A stretch of 64,000 nt of DNA from Coriobacteriaceae bacterium AM113-163. GTDB taxonomy: Bacteria; Actinomycetota; Coriobacteriia; Coriobacteriales; Coriobacteriaceae. The position numbers and the translations under genes were made by a program. Under the pieces are notes generated by a model. It searched no databases. It was not told the origin of the DNA and saw nothing but the letters and a program-made list of their open reading frames with translations. Below are positions 36,901 through 44,767 of the stretch, piece by piece; the first letter of the stretch is position 1; every line of letters begins with the position of its first letter. Where the stretch lies: NCBI GenBank assembly GCA_027673765.1, contig JAQDWB010000002.1:1743-65742 (forward strand). Reading direction: 5' to 3'.

Positions 36901-37207
36901 TTTCCAAAATGGTCTGATGCAAAATGAGGTTGTAGCTCTGGAACACAAAGCCGATGCGATTGTTTCTGTAGGCATCCCAATCGCGGTCGTTGAAGTCCTT
37001 GGTCGAGATGCCGTCGATCAGCAGATCGCCCGAATCGAAATGATCGAGTCCACCGATGACGTTGAGCATCGTAGTTTTACCCGAACCCGAGGGACCCAGG
37101 ATGGCTACAAACTCGTTATCGCGAAAAGACAGGCTTACGCTGTCGAGCGCTACCTGCGTAAACGACTGCGTAACGTACCTTTTGCAAATATCTCTGAGAT
37201 CCAGCAT
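33953..37207 (-). CDS. MacB-like fused ABC ATPase-permease exporter
   Basis: The 1084-residue protein combines an N-terminal ABC ATPase (1-230; Walker A GPSGSGKTT at 38-46, signature LSGGQMQRVAIARAL, Walker B IVLADEPTGALD) with a membrane helix (about 268-290). A very large extracytoplasmic region (about 290-960) and three C-terminal FtsX-type helices follow. This is MacB/LolD-E-type mechanotransmission topology in a single chain. The outer region has Ser/Gly/Asp-rich repeats (DLSGIDLSGLDIDLSG near residue 665) and helical stretches. The ATG at 37207 with GAGAGG is chosen over an upstream GTG. The substrate is unknown; peptides or lipids are typical. Confidence 0.9.
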   Translation of the reverse strand: MLDLRDICKRYVTQSFTQVALDSVSLSFRDNEFVAILGPSGSGKTTMLNVIGGLDHFDSGDLLIDGISTKDFNDRDWDAYRNNRIGFVFQSYNLILHQTILENVELALTLTGVGRAERRQRAREALEKVGLGEHANKRPSQLSGGQMQRVAIARALINDPEIVLADEPTGALDSTTSVQVMDLLKDVARDRLVIMVTHNPELAYRYATRIVTLADGKITDDSDPFDAAEAARREAKPTRKTSMSFVTALGLSARNLMTKKGRTAMTAFAGSIGIIGIAAILALSNGVNGYIKKVEEDTLSSYPLTISKQDYDLSSMMGGHGATDDDTSKNEGSSDDGTDGKAQGTDKIPVVTAVKDMFASVKSNDMTSFKAWLDAGGDGIDKEVNAIQYGYGVTPVVYRARNGDEKPVRLVPNAMTEAMSGGASSAATVSMDSMGTSVFNEMIDDQSLLDSQYDVVAGHWPTSANEAVMVLSSRGTVGDYTLYSIGALDIDELNDLVNSAMTADGKVKTPKTGSDFTYDDALSTTFKVLSPADAYRKNEETGMWTDMSGDADFMTAKVADGIDVRIVGVVRPNEMANASALSPGIAYTHALTRQLMERAADSQIVQEQLAHPETDVFTGKSFDELQGEAKQGVDLGSMFSVDEAALKSAFSFDASALSGAAGGMDLSGIDLSGLDIDLSGVGKDIDFSSIMAKAPAPDFSGIFDGLELTPEQMQQVGTLANQLFEGFLQSDQFKALSPEDLKDASKLAAAFSTYLESDAVAQQILAQLKALGGDALVERLQHAMTDYVQKQLAPYLQQAMDQVMQTISEQIATTVSSQLKAGAAGLMGQVATQVSSSIANLAGAMRVDASAFANAIHFNMDAEDLSSLMMSYAKASQLTYDNNLTTLGYADEADPISVKIFPRDFEAKERVLDHIDAYNKQVKAAGHDEQAISYTDYMGIIMGSVTDIVNTISLVLIAFVSISLVVSSIMIGIITYISVLERKKEIGILRAIGASKRNVANVFNAETFIEGLIAGVFAIVVVVLVSFPVNAWALAVKQVPNLMSLPVQDALVLIAISVLLTVVAGLLPARSASKKDPVEALRSE

Positions 37208-37328
37208 GGACGGCAACCTCTCTCGCACGGGCGCGCTCGCCCGCTCCCCCGCCGTTCACGTTCGGCGCGCTTGTCCTACTCTATCCTCATTTTTGGCCGA
37301 TACCAGTGAGGAATGTAACGAACCGCGC

Positions 37329-37420
37329 CAAAAAACGAACGGGACAGCACGCCGCATGGCGCACCATCCCGCATATAACATCCCCGATGTGACAAAGAGG
37401 CTGTCACTTTGTCACATTCC
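37329..37420. repeat. Two-hairpin repeat element, copy A
   Basis: An ACGAACGGGAC..GGCGCACCATCCCGC hairpin is followed about 20 bases later by a GTGACAAAGAGGCTGTC / CTTTGTCAC hairpin. The same two-part unit, about 90 bases with few changes, occurs at 43301-43388. It lies just downstream of the CoA-disulfide-reductase-like gene. Confidence 0.85.
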
Positions 37421-37428
37421 AATGCGCG

Positions 37429-39120
37429 CTACTTTTCGAGCCCGCACGGCATAACGTTAGCGCTGCCGCGGCGAGCCTCAGTCACGGCTGCAAAGAAGCG
37501 ATAGCCGCCCGAGAAGTTAAAGCACTCAAAGCCATGCTGCGCCAAAATGCGGCAAGCAATGTAGCTGCGAATGCCGCTCTGGCAAATTACGTAGACCGGC
37601 TTGGCCCGGTCGAGCTCGCCCAGGCGATTGCGCAGATCATCGACGGGAATGTTTACGAAACCATCGATATGCCCGCGCTCATACTCCCCTTCCGTACGAA
37701 CATCGAGCAGCTGCACGCTGCCATCGCGTGGCAAGTTGGGCTCATCCTCCCAATGCCACTGCGCCAGTATGGCGCGATTGAGGTTCTCGATCATAAAGCC
37801 CGCCATATTGACGGGATCCTTCGCCGATGAATACGGCGGCGCGTATGCTAGGTCCAAATCCTTAAGCCTATCGCCGCGCATGCCTGCCTGGATGGCAGTC
37901 GCCAGAACGTCGATACGCTTGTCCACACCATCGATGCCCACGATTTGCGCACCCAGCAGTCGCAATCCCTGCTTCTCGAAGACAACCTTCATGGTCATGG
38001 GCGTTGCACCCGGATAATAACCCGCATACGAACCGGGCGACAGGACCACGCTGTCGCAGTCAATTCCTGCCGCGTGTGCCGCCTTTTCGGATAGTCCCGT
38101 GCTTGCCGCCGTCAAGTCGAATACCTTGATAACCGATGAGCCCAACGATCCGAGGTAGCAGCTGTCCATGCCGGCTATGACATCGGCGACGACACGCCCC
38201 TGCTTGTTGGCGGGGCCGGCGAGCGAAATGACCGCGTCCTCGCCGGTCACCTGATGCGTGACCTGCACGGCATCGCCCACGGCATACACGTCGGCAGCAG
38301 AGGTCTCCATGCGGTCGTTGACCACAATAGCCCCCTTGATGCCCAGTTCGAGCCCCGCCTCTTGCGCCAGATGGCTCTCAGGTGCCACGCCAATGGCAAG
38401 CAGCACCATATCGGCTCCGATAGGGTCATCGCCCGCAACATGGGTGACAACGCGGCCATCAACTTCCTCAAAACCTGTCACATCGGCCTTGAGGCGCAGA
38501 TCGATACCGTGCTCACGCACCTCGGTATGCAAAAGGGTCGCCATGTCGTAATCCAGGTTGTTCATAAGCTGGACGGGACGCTGCAGAAGGGTCACCTGGA
38601 GCCCCAGCTCACACAGATTCTCCGCCGTCTCGACGCCAATGAAGCCGCCGCCGATCACGACGGCACTGCTCGGTCGCCGCTCTCGAACATAGCTGTGAAT
38701 ACGCAGCGTGTCCTCAACGGTGCGTAGGCTAAAGATTTTATCCGAGTCGATGCCCGGCAACGCAGGGCGAATCGGCTTTGCACCCGGCGACAGGATGAGC
38801 TTGTCATACGTCTCGACAAATTCCTCGCCCGTCAGCATATTGCGAACCTCGACCGTATGCGAATCGGGATGGATGGCAAACACCTCGTGACTCGTCTTGA
38901 CCGCAATGCGAAAGCGATCCCAAAAGCCCTTGGGAGACTGCAGCGTCAATGCGCTCTCTTCTTCTATCACGCCGCCAATGTAGTACGGAAGCCCACAGTT
39001 GGCATACGATACAAAACCCGTGCGCTCAAAGATGACAATTTGGGCCTGCTCGTCGAGTCTGCGCAAACGTGCCGCCGCCGATGCGCCGCCCGCGACGCCT
39101 CCAACGATAACCACCTTCAT
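37429..39120 (-). CDS. CoA-disulfide reductase-like flavoprotein with rhodanese domain
   Basis: The 563-residue protein has an FAD-binding GGVAGGASAAARLRR motif (7-21), the single redox cysteine of this subgroup in SYANCGLPYYIGG (Cys42), an NAD(P)-binding GGGFIGVETAE motif (about 157) and the dimerisation domain. A C-terminal rhodanese domain (about 460-555) has active-site loop CQSGIR. Such fusions reduce CoA disulfides, persulfides or polysulfides. The ATG at 39120 overlaps the stop of the upstream rhodanese fragment (ATGA), implying translational coupling and thiol/persulfide chemistry. Confidence 0.9.
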   Translation of the reverse strand: MKVVIVGGVAGGASAAARLRRLDEQAQIVIFERTGFVSYANCGLPYYIGGVIEEESALTLQSPKGFWDRFRIAVKTSHEVFAIHPDSHTVEVRNMLTGEEFVETYDKLILSPGAKPIRPALPGIDSDKIFSLRTVEDTLRIHSYVRERRPSSAVVIGGGFIGVETAENLCELGLQVTLLQRPVQLMNNLDYDMATLLHTEVREHGIDLRLKADVTGFEEVDGRVVTHVAGDDPIGADMVLLAIGVAPESHLAQEAGLELGIKGAIVVNDRMETSAADVYAVGDAVQVTHQVTGEDAVISLAGPANKQGRVVADVIAGMDSCYLGSLGSSVIKVFDLTAASTGLSEKAAHAAGIDCDSVVLSPGSYAGYYPGATPMTMKVVFEKQGLRLLGAQIVGIDGVDKRIDVLATAIQAGMRGDRLKDLDLAYAPPYSSAKDPVNMAGFMIENLNRAILAQWHWEDEPNLPRDGSVQLLDVRTEGEYERGHIDGFVNIPVDDLRNRLGELDRAKPVYVICQSGIRSYIACRILAQHGFECFNFSGGYRFFAAVTEARRGSANVMPCGLEK

Positions 39121-39275
39121 AGCCAACGCACCACCTTTCCCGTGTAGTCGCTTATGCCGCCGATATTCTTGACACTGCCATACCCAGAACGCTTAAGAAA
39201 ACTCACAGCTTGGTTGCTTCGCGCACCGCTCAGGCAATGCACGAAAAGCTGCGTGCCCTTTCGACGTATGCCCAT
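39117..39275 (-). CDS. Half rhodanese-domain protein, 52 residues
   Basis: The minus-strand frame reads MGIRRKGTQLFVHCLSGARS, then NQAVSFLKRSGYGSVKNIGG and ISDYTGKVVRWL. This is the C-terminal half of a rhodanese domain with active-site loop CLSGAR. The N-terminal half is absent: upstream is the terminator of the thioredoxin gene. Its stop overlaps the ATG of the next gene by the ATGA arrangement, so it is probably still translated. It may be a minimal sulfur-carrier protein or a truncated relic that now serves to couple translation. Confidence 0.65.
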   Translation of the reverse strand: MGIRRKGTQLFVHCLSGARSNQAVSFLKRSGYGSVKNIGGISDYTGKVVRWL

Positions 39276-39290
39276 GATGCTACCCCGAAG

Positions 39291-39322
39291 CAGAAAAAAG
39301 AGTCGCTGTTTCCAGCGACTCC
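39291..39322 (-). terminator. Terminator after the TlpA-like gene
   Basis: On the minus strand GGAGTCGCTG-gaaa-CAGCGACT is followed by CTTTTTTCT, a textbook rho-independent terminator, 25 bases after the stop. Confidence 0.9.
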
Positions 39323-39346
39323 CCTTCAGTTGTCTGTCCCACGGAC

Positions 39347-40309
39347 TTACTGTTCGCTCTTCGCGAGTGCCTGATCGATCAGTTTGTTGAGCGCCTCGCG
39401 CTGCTCGGCGGAGTTGATACCGCCCATGATTGGCTCTCCCACGATGTTGCCGTTCTGGTCGATCACGTAGGTGGTCGGGAACGAGTACAGGTTGGAGGTG
39501 AACTTTCCGGCCTCGCTGTCCGACTTAAACCAGATGTTCTTATACGTCACGCCCTTCTTGGAAAGCACGTCCTTGGCATCGGCCACCGCGTCTTTGTTGC
39601 CATCGAGTGTAAAGGAATTAACGCCCACGACCTGGCCGCCCTTCTCGGCAAGCTCCTTGTTGAGCTTCTCCAGATCGCCCAGCTCTCCCACGCACGGCTT
39701 GCAGGTGGTAAACCAGAAGTTCATGACGGTGACCTTGTTCTTGGAGAACAGCTCGTCGCTGTTTACATCGTTGCCGTCCAAGTCCTTGCCCTTAAAGCTG
39801 GGGAACTTCGTCTCCCCGCTCTCGCCGTTGGTCATACCCGCGGTCGAGGCATCAACGCTCTCCCCCTCGCCGGGCGTGCTGCCACATCCGGGGAACTCCT
39901 TCTCCAGCGCCATGAGCTTGTCCTCGATCTCCTTGACCTGCTGCGCACCGGCCTTAAGCGTCTTAAGCTCGTCAGCCGCAAACTGATCCTTGGCGCCCTC
40001 GATGGTATCGAGCAAGAAGTCACCGTAGTTCTTGCCGTCCTCAATCATGGGGGTGTCTTTGTTGGCCGCAAGGAACACCTTTTCCCATAGGGCATTATCG
40101 CTCGCAAAGATCTCGTTTTCCTTTTGCAGCAGCTGCTGATACAGCTCGGCCGCCTCCTCGGCACTTGACGGCTTTTGCGCTATGAGCTCGGCAATCTGCG
40201 CATCGCCGCTCGTAGCATCCTTCGCGTCGCCCTTGGGGGCAGAGCACGCCGCGAGAGTCAGCGCCAGCACGGGCAGCATCAACAGAGCCGCAATTTTTAA
40301 CAGTTTCAT
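39347..40309 (-). CDS. TlpA-like thioredoxin lipoprotein
   Basis: The 320-residue protein has a lipoprotein signal (lipobox LAAC, Cys22), a helical acidic region (about 40-130), and a TlpA/ResA-type thioredoxin domain (about 170-315). The redox motif TTCKPC lies in FWFTTCKPCVGEL and the cis-proline in FPTTYVIDQNG. It acts outside the membrane to reduce or relay thiols. It is the last gene of a three-gene operon with a membrane 4Fe-4S protein and a CD1871A small protein, and a strong terminator follows. Confidence 0.9.
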   Translation of the reverse strand: MKLLKIAALLMLPVLALTLAACSAPKGDAKDATSGDAQIAELIAQKPSSAEEAAELYQQLLQKENEIFASDNALWEKVFLAANKDTPMIEDGKNYGDFLLDTIEGAKDQFAADELKTLKAGAQQVKEIEDKLMALEKEFPGCGSTPGEGESVDASTAGMTNGESGETKFPSFKGKDLDGNDVNSDELFSKNKVTVMNFWFTTCKPCVGELGDLEKLNKELAEKGGQVVGVNSFTLDGNKDAVADAKDVLSKKGVTYKNIWFKSDSEAGKFTSNLYSFPTTYVIDQNGNIVGEPIMGGINSAEQREALNKLIDQALAKSEQ

Positions 40310-40344
40310 GGTTCCTCCGTTTATATCGAAACTTATATAGGTAC

Positions 40345-41256
40345 CTATTTGTTTTCGCAGGCTTGCGTGGACTGCGCGGGTTTGTCGCCCGTCACACCCA
40401 GCCCATAGCGAAAGCTAATAGCATCGACGGGGCACGCGCCCACGCATTTGCCGCAACGAATGCACTCGGCATGGTTGGGCGTACGCGTAACGTCCACGTC
40501 CATTTGACACACCTTGGCGCACTTGCCGCACGAGACGCATTTGCACTGGTCAACCTGGATCCCCAGCAAAGACACCTTGTTCATGAGCGCATAAAACGCA
40601 CCGAGGGGGCAAATCCATTTGCAGAAGGGGCGGTAGAACAGCACGCTCAGCACCGCAACCACAATGAGGATCGCGAGCTTCCAGGTAAAGAGCTTTCCCA
40701 GCGCAGAGCGGATTCCCATGTTCATGATGGACAGCGGAATCGCGCCCTCGAGCACGCCCTGCGGGCAGATGTACTTGCAAAAGAACGGGTCGCCCATACC
40801 CACATCGTTGACCACCAAGACGGGCAGCAGCACCACGGCAAACAGCAGCACGGCATACTTGATGTACGTGAGCGGCTTGAGCTTTTTCGTGGAGAGCTTC
40901 TTGCTGGGAATCTTATGCAAAAGCTCTTGCAGCCATCCAAACGGGCACAAAAAGCCGCATACAAAACGTCCCAGCAGCACGCCGATTAGAATGAGCGTTC
41001 CGGTGACGTAATACGAAAAGCTAAACTTAGACGAGCCCACCACCGACTGAAACGACCCGATGGGACACGCACCTGAGGCCGCCGGACACGAGTAGCAGTT
41101 GAGCCCCGGCACGCAGACGGCTTTGCCCGCTCCCTGGTAGATGCCGCCCTTGGCAAAGTTAGGCAGGTGAATATTGGTCGCAAGCGTCGCCGCCGCCTGA
41201 ATCAATCCACGAAATCGCGCTAAAAGATGCGATGCAGTGTTTTTTCTTTTATCCAA
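40345..41256 (-). CDS. Membrane-bound 4Fe-4S protein (NapH/CcoG-like)
   Basis: The 303-residue protein has about five membrane helices with cysteine clusters GLNCYSCP..GACPIG, CGFLCPFG and CKWICPLG. Two C-terminal ferredoxin motifs follow (CKCVSCGKCAKVCQMD and CIRCGKCVGACPVD). It is predicted to pass electrons through the membrane to an external acceptor, plausibly the TlpA-like lipoprotein encoded next. I choose a TTG start at 41256, with GGAG ten bases upstream, overlapping the CD1871A-type gene by eight bases. The frame is open further, but upstream residues do not fit the family. Confidence 0.88.
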   Translation of the reverse strand: MDKRKNTASHLLARFRGLIQAAATLATNIHLPNFAKGGIYQGAGKAVCVPGLNCYSCPAASGACPIGSFQSVVGSSKFSFSYYVTGTLILIGVLLGRFVCGFLCPFGWLQELLHKIPSKKLSTKKLKPLTYIKYAVLLFAVVLLPVLVVNDVGMGDPFFCKYICPQGVLEGAIPLSIMNMGIRSALGKLFTWKLAILIVVAVLSVLFYRPFCKWICPLGAFYALMNKVSLLGIQVDQCKCVSCGKCAKVCQMDVDVTRTPNHAECIRCGKCVGACPVDAISFRYGLGVTGDKPAQSTQACENK

Positions 41257-41395
41257 TTCCGATACACTCCAAGCACAGCCTGATTGCCTTGGCCAGCACG
41301 GCATCTGCCTCGCCGCGCATAATTCCAAAGCCAACCATGGCTACCCCAACGATCAGCAAAGCCACCTGCGCCACAGGCTTAATCGCTTTGAACAA
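41249..41395 (-). CDS. CD1871A family CXXC small membrane protein
   Basis: A 48-residue protein starts at a TTG with AAAGGAG eight bases upstream. It has one membrane helix (PVAQVALLIVGVAMVGFGIM) and ends RGEADAVLAKAIRLCLECIG then IG. The C-terminal CLECIGIG with CXXC is characteristic of the small CD1871A-type proteins encoded beside membrane 4Fe-4S proteins. It overlaps the next gene by eight bases and is first in the operon. It may bind an Fe-S cluster or dithiol for electron relay. Such genes are easily missed because of size and start codon. Confidence 0.8.
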   Translation of the reverse strand: MFKAIKPVAQVALLIVGVAMVGFGIMRGEADAVLAKAIRLCLECIGIG

Positions 41396-41484
41396 TCTGA
41401 CCACTCCTTTCGTTTCGCGACCCATTGGACCATACCGACTATAAAATCCGTGTTAAGCGTGAATGATTATGCAAGGAGAACGTT

Positions 41485-42159
41485 ATGCGCATCTTGGTCA
41501 TCGAGGACGAGCGGGCGCTGTGCGATGCGATCGCACGCAGCCTGCGCAACTTGGCCTATAGCGTCGACTGCTGCTACGACGGGCAGCAGGCCCTCGATCT
41601 GCTCGATGTCGAGACCTTTGATCTTGTCGTGCTCGACCTCAATCTCCCCCATGTCGACGGCATGACCGTGCTCAGGCAACTCAGGACAACTGATTGTGAG
41701 ACCAAGGTGCTTGTGCTCTCGGCACGTGGCGAGGTCTCCGACAAGGTAGCGGGGCTCGATGCGGGCGCCAACGACTACCTCACCAAGCCGTTCCATCTTG
41801 ACGAGCTGGCGGCACGCATACGCAGTCTCACGCTCAGGCGCTTTACGCAAAACGACGTTGTTCTAGCCTGTGGATTGTTGAGCTTTGACACCAAGGCGCG
41901 CCTCGCCTCCGTGGGCGGCGAGACCCTATCCCTCACGCGCAAGGAGACCGGCATCTTGGAATACCTGATGCTTAACCAGGGGCGGCCGGTGAGCCAGGAA
42001 GAGCTTATCGAGCATGTATGGGACAGCAGCGTCAACAGCTTTAGCAACGCGACCCGCGTGCATATCTCGTCGCTGCGCAAAAAGCTGCGCGGTGCGTTGG
42101 GGCACGACCCCATCCGCAACCGAATCGGCGAAGGCTACGTTATGGAGGACGGCAAATGA
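41485..42159 (+). CDS. OmpR/PhoB-type response regulator
   Basis: The 224-residue protein has a receiver domain (1-115, acidic pocket ED at 7-8, phospho-Asp51 in LDLNLP, Lys in TKPFH) and an OmpR-type winged helix (about 130-222). AAGGAG precedes the ATG. It overlaps its kinase gene by four bases. It is divergent from the CD1871A / 4Fe-4S / TlpA operon, with less than 100 bases between starts, so that operon is a natural target. Confidence 0.95.
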   Translation: MRILVIEDERALCDAIARSLRNLAYSVDCCYDGQQALDLLDVETFDLVVLDLNLPHVDGMTVLRQLRTTDCETKVLVLSARGEVSDKVAGLDAGANDYLTKPFHLDELAARIRSLTLRRFTQNDVVLACGLLSFDTKARLASVGGETLSLTRKETGILEYLMLNQGRPVSQEELIEHVWDSSVNSFSNATRVHISSLRKKLRGALGHDPIRNRIGEGYVMEDGK

Positions 42160-43304
42160 AGCGGCTGTCGCTGCAGTGGCGCATCACGTTGATGACGGCA
42201 CTGCTGATATGTTCAACCTGCGTACTTATGAATTGCCTGGTTGGCTACTCCGGCATGCGCTACATGGACTCGATCGGCAATGAACTATCGGCGCACAGCA
42301 AGGTGGAGGCGGCCTCGCCCAGCTCATTTGACCCGACAAACAAAGAGCTCGACGACGCGCTGACCATCGTCGTGAACGACGCCCAAGAATCGTTTGGCGC
42401 GACGAGCTGGTATATAACTGCGGCGGTGACGCTGCTCGGCGGCGTGCTGGCCTACTTTGTAAGCGGGCGCGCACTGCGACCGCTGCGCTTCTTTGCGACG
42501 CAAGTCGAGAGCGTGCGGCCCGACAACCTCGCTGACACAAAAATCAGCGAGGACGTGCCCTCTGAACTCAGGCGCTGCAGCGCGTCGTTTAACGACATGA
42601 TTGCCCGCCTTGACGAGGGATTTTCCGCACAAAGACAGTTTACGGGCAATGCGGCGCACGAGCTGCGCACGCCACTTGCGCTCATGCAGGCCCAGGTTGA
42701 GCTTTTTTGCGCCGAGCACCCCGACGCCGACGCCGATACAGCGAGCCTGCTCGGGCTGCTGCAGGAGCAGACCGAGCGGATGACGCACATGACAAAGACC
42801 CTGCTCGAGATGAGCGAGCTGCGCAGTGTCCCTTGCAACGATGCGATTGACCTGGCGCCGATGATCGAAGAAGTACTCACGGACCTGGCGCCCCTTGCCG
42901 AGCAAAAAGACATCACGCTTACAAGTGAGGGCGACGCGCAAACGATCGGCAGCGATACGCTAATCTATCGGCTGCTGTTCAACTTGGCCGAAAACGCCAT
43001 ACGCTATAGCGCGCCCAACTCGACCGTGCAAATCAACGCCTGCGCCGAAGGCGACCGCGTGCTGCTACGCGTGCGCGACCAGGGGCCGGGCATTCCCGAG
43101 CAATACCAGACGAGCATCTTTCAGCCCTTCTTTCGCGTCGACAAATCGCGCAGCAGGGCATACGGCGGCGTGGGGCTGGGACTTGCGCTGGTCTGGGAGA
43201 TTGCCGCGCTCCACGGCGGCTCCATCGAGGTCGAAGAGAGCTCGGAGCGCGGAACGACCATGCTCGTGACTCTTCCCACTCGCGCACTCGGCTCATTAAA
43301 ATAA
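42156..43304 (+). CDS. Sensor histidine kinase
   Basis: The 382-residue kinase has two membrane helices (about 8-30 and 84-104) around a short 50-residue external loop, then a HAMP-like linker (RALRPLRFFATQVESV). HisKA has the phospho-His in NAAHELRTPLALM (about 172), and HATPase carries N, G1 and G2 boxes (NLAENAIRYSA, RVRDQGPGIP, GGVGLGLALV). The very short external loop suggests sensing within or close to the membrane. It pairs with the overlapping response regulator. Confidence 0.95.
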   Translation: MKRLSLQWRITLMTALLICSTCVLMNCLVGYSGMRYMDSIGNELSAHSKVEAASPSSFDPTNKELDDALTIVVNDAQESFGATSWYITAAVTLLGGVLAYFVSGRALRPLRFFATQVESVRPDNLADTKISEDVPSELRRCSASFNDMIARLDEGFSAQRQFTGNAAHELRTPLALMQAQVELFCAEHPDADADTASLLGLLQEQTERMTHMTKTLLEMSELRSVPCNDAIDLAPMIEEVLTDLAPLAEQKDITLTSEGDAQTIGSDTLIYRLLFNLAENAIRYSAPNSTVQINACAEGDRVLLRVRDQGPGIPEQYQTSIFQPFFRVDKSRSRAYGGVGLGLALVWEIAALHGGSIEVEESSERGTTMLVTLPTRALGSLK

Positions 43305-43388
43305 CGAACGGGATGGCACGCCGCGTGGCGTACCATCCCGCACATAATATCGAGGATGTGACAAAGGGACTGTCCCTTTGTCTCATCT
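43301..43388. repeat. Two-hairpin repeat element, copy B
   Basis: GGGATGGCACGCCGCGTGGC then GTACCATCCC is a near-perfect hairpin (arms GGGATGG-ACGCC). It is followed by GGATGTGACAAAGGGACTGT / CCCTTTGTC. It matches 37329-37420 along its length and begins at the kinase stop codon, between converging genes. Confidence 0.88.
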
Positions 43389-43442
43389 GTTAGTTCGCAG
43401 GATACGTAAGGCCCAAGATGTACGAAATTGAGCGAAACGCCA

Positions 43443-43479
43443 GCAAAAAGCCCCCGCTTCCAAACGGAAACGGGGGCTA
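43443..43479 (-). terminator. Terminator after the GMP synthase gene
   Basis: On the minus strand AGCCCCCGTTTC and GAAGCGGGGGCT form a stem followed by TTTTTGC, about ten bases after the stop. Confidence 0.88.
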
Positions 43480-43490
43480 GGTGAGTTAGC

Positions 43491-44471
43491 TTACTCCCAC
43501 TCGACCGTGCCAACGGGCTTCGGCGTGAGGTCGTAGCAAACGCGGCAAATACCGGGGACCTCGGCGGTCACGCGAGCGGTAATGCGCTTGAGCAGCGCCC
43601 AGTCGAGCTCAGGCACCTCGGCGGTCATGACGTCGACGGTGTTGATGCAGCGAATAATGCAGGGCCAGTCGTAGGCGCGCTTGCCCTCGCGCACACCGGT
43701 AGCGCGGAAATCGGGCACTACGGCAAAGTACTGCCAGATGGTCAGGCCGGCCTTGTCGATCTCTTCGCGCACGATGGCATCGGCCTCGCGCAGCGCCTCG
43801 AGACGGTCACGGGTGATGGCGCCAAGGCAGCGGACGCCCAGGCCAGGACCGGGGAACGGCTGACGCTCAACCATGTTCTCGGGCAGGCCGAGCTCGCGGC
43901 CCACGACGCGCACCTCGTCCTTGTACAGCAGCTTAACGGGCTCGCAGAGCTCAAACTGCAGGTCCTCGGGCAGGCCGCCAACGTTGTGGTGAGCCTTCAC
44001 GCCGTCCTGCGACTCCAGAATGTCGGGGTAGATGGTGCCCTGGGCGAGGAAACTGACCTCGTCACCGACCTTGCGGGCCTCCTCCTCGAACACGCGGATG
44101 AACTCGGCGCCGATAATCTTGCGCTTGGCCTCGGGCTCGTCGACGTCGACGAGTTTATCGAGAAAACGGTCGGTGGCGTCCACGTAAACCAGGTTGGCGT
44201 CCATCTGATTCTGGAACACGTCGATGACCTGCTCGCTCTCGCCCTTGCGCATGAGTCCATGGTTCACATGCACGCAGATAAGCTGCTTGCCGATGGCCTT
44301 GATCAGCAGCGCGGCGACAACAGAGCTGTCGACGCCGCCAGAAAGGGCCAGCAGAACCTTCTTGTCACCGATCTGCTCGCGGATTGCGGTGACCTGCTCG
44401 TCGATGAACGCCTGAACAAGTTCGGGAGTGGTGATACGCACCATATCGTCGGGACGCTTGTTGGGATCCAT
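43491..44471 (-). CDS. guaA: GMP synthase ATP-pyrophosphatase subunit (no glutaminase domain)
   Basis: The 326-residue protein is the ATP-PPase and dimerisation part of GMP synthase, which aminates XMP to GMP. The PP-loop SGGVDSS is at 44-50, QGTIYPD and the dimerisation region with PFPGPGLGVRCLG follow, and it ends in the invariant TVEWE. Standard bacterial GuaA is about 515 residues with an N-terminal class I glutaminase, which is entirely missing here. The ATG at 44471 has AAAAGGAG. It either partners a separate glutaminase elsewhere or uses ammonia. Confidence 0.9.
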   Translation of the reverse strand: MDPNKRPDDMVRITTPELVQAFIDEQVTAIREQIGDKKVLLALSGGVDSSVVAALLIKAIGKQLICVHVNHGLMRKGESEQVIDVFQNQMDANLVYVDATDRFLDKLVDVDEPEAKRKIIGAEFIRVFEEEARKVGDEVSFLAQGTIYPDILESQDGVKAHHNVGGLPEDLQFELCEPVKLLYKDEVRVVGRELGLPENMVERQPFPGPGLGVRCLGAITRDRLEALREADAIVREEIDKAGLTIWQYFAVVPDFRATGVREGKRAYDWPCIIRCINTVDVMTAEVPELDWALLKRITARVTAEVPGICRVCYDLTPKPVGTVEWE

Positions 44472-44767
44472 GCAGGGCTCCTTTTCGGGTCGATGGAACG
44501 CGCCGCACATATGCAAACGCGCTGTCATATGACCTCATTATATGCAGAGCGAGGTTCGTTTCCCATCGCTTCGGCAGTGCTTTTTGCAGGGGCGGCAGTT
44601 TTTCCTTATGCCAAGGTCAGCCATGCCTCGACAACCACCTTAAGAGCATCGCCAATAGACTCTTCCTTTATACGTTCGGCATAATCGTAGGCGATACCCA
44701 CAAATTCCAGTCCCGAGCAACAGGAGTACAATTGCTGCTGATGTTGCCACCTGATGGGAGATGGAAG
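44472..44767. other. Divergent intergenic region guaA / LuxR gene
   Basis: It holds a minus-strand TATAAT (44537-44542) suitable for guaA. A minus-strand frame ending at 44606 reads EFVGIAYDYAERIKEESIGD then ALKVVVEAWLTLA before a TAA. It looks protein-like but has no start or ribosome site, so it is at most a gene tail. No other feature is seen. Confidence 0.4.
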
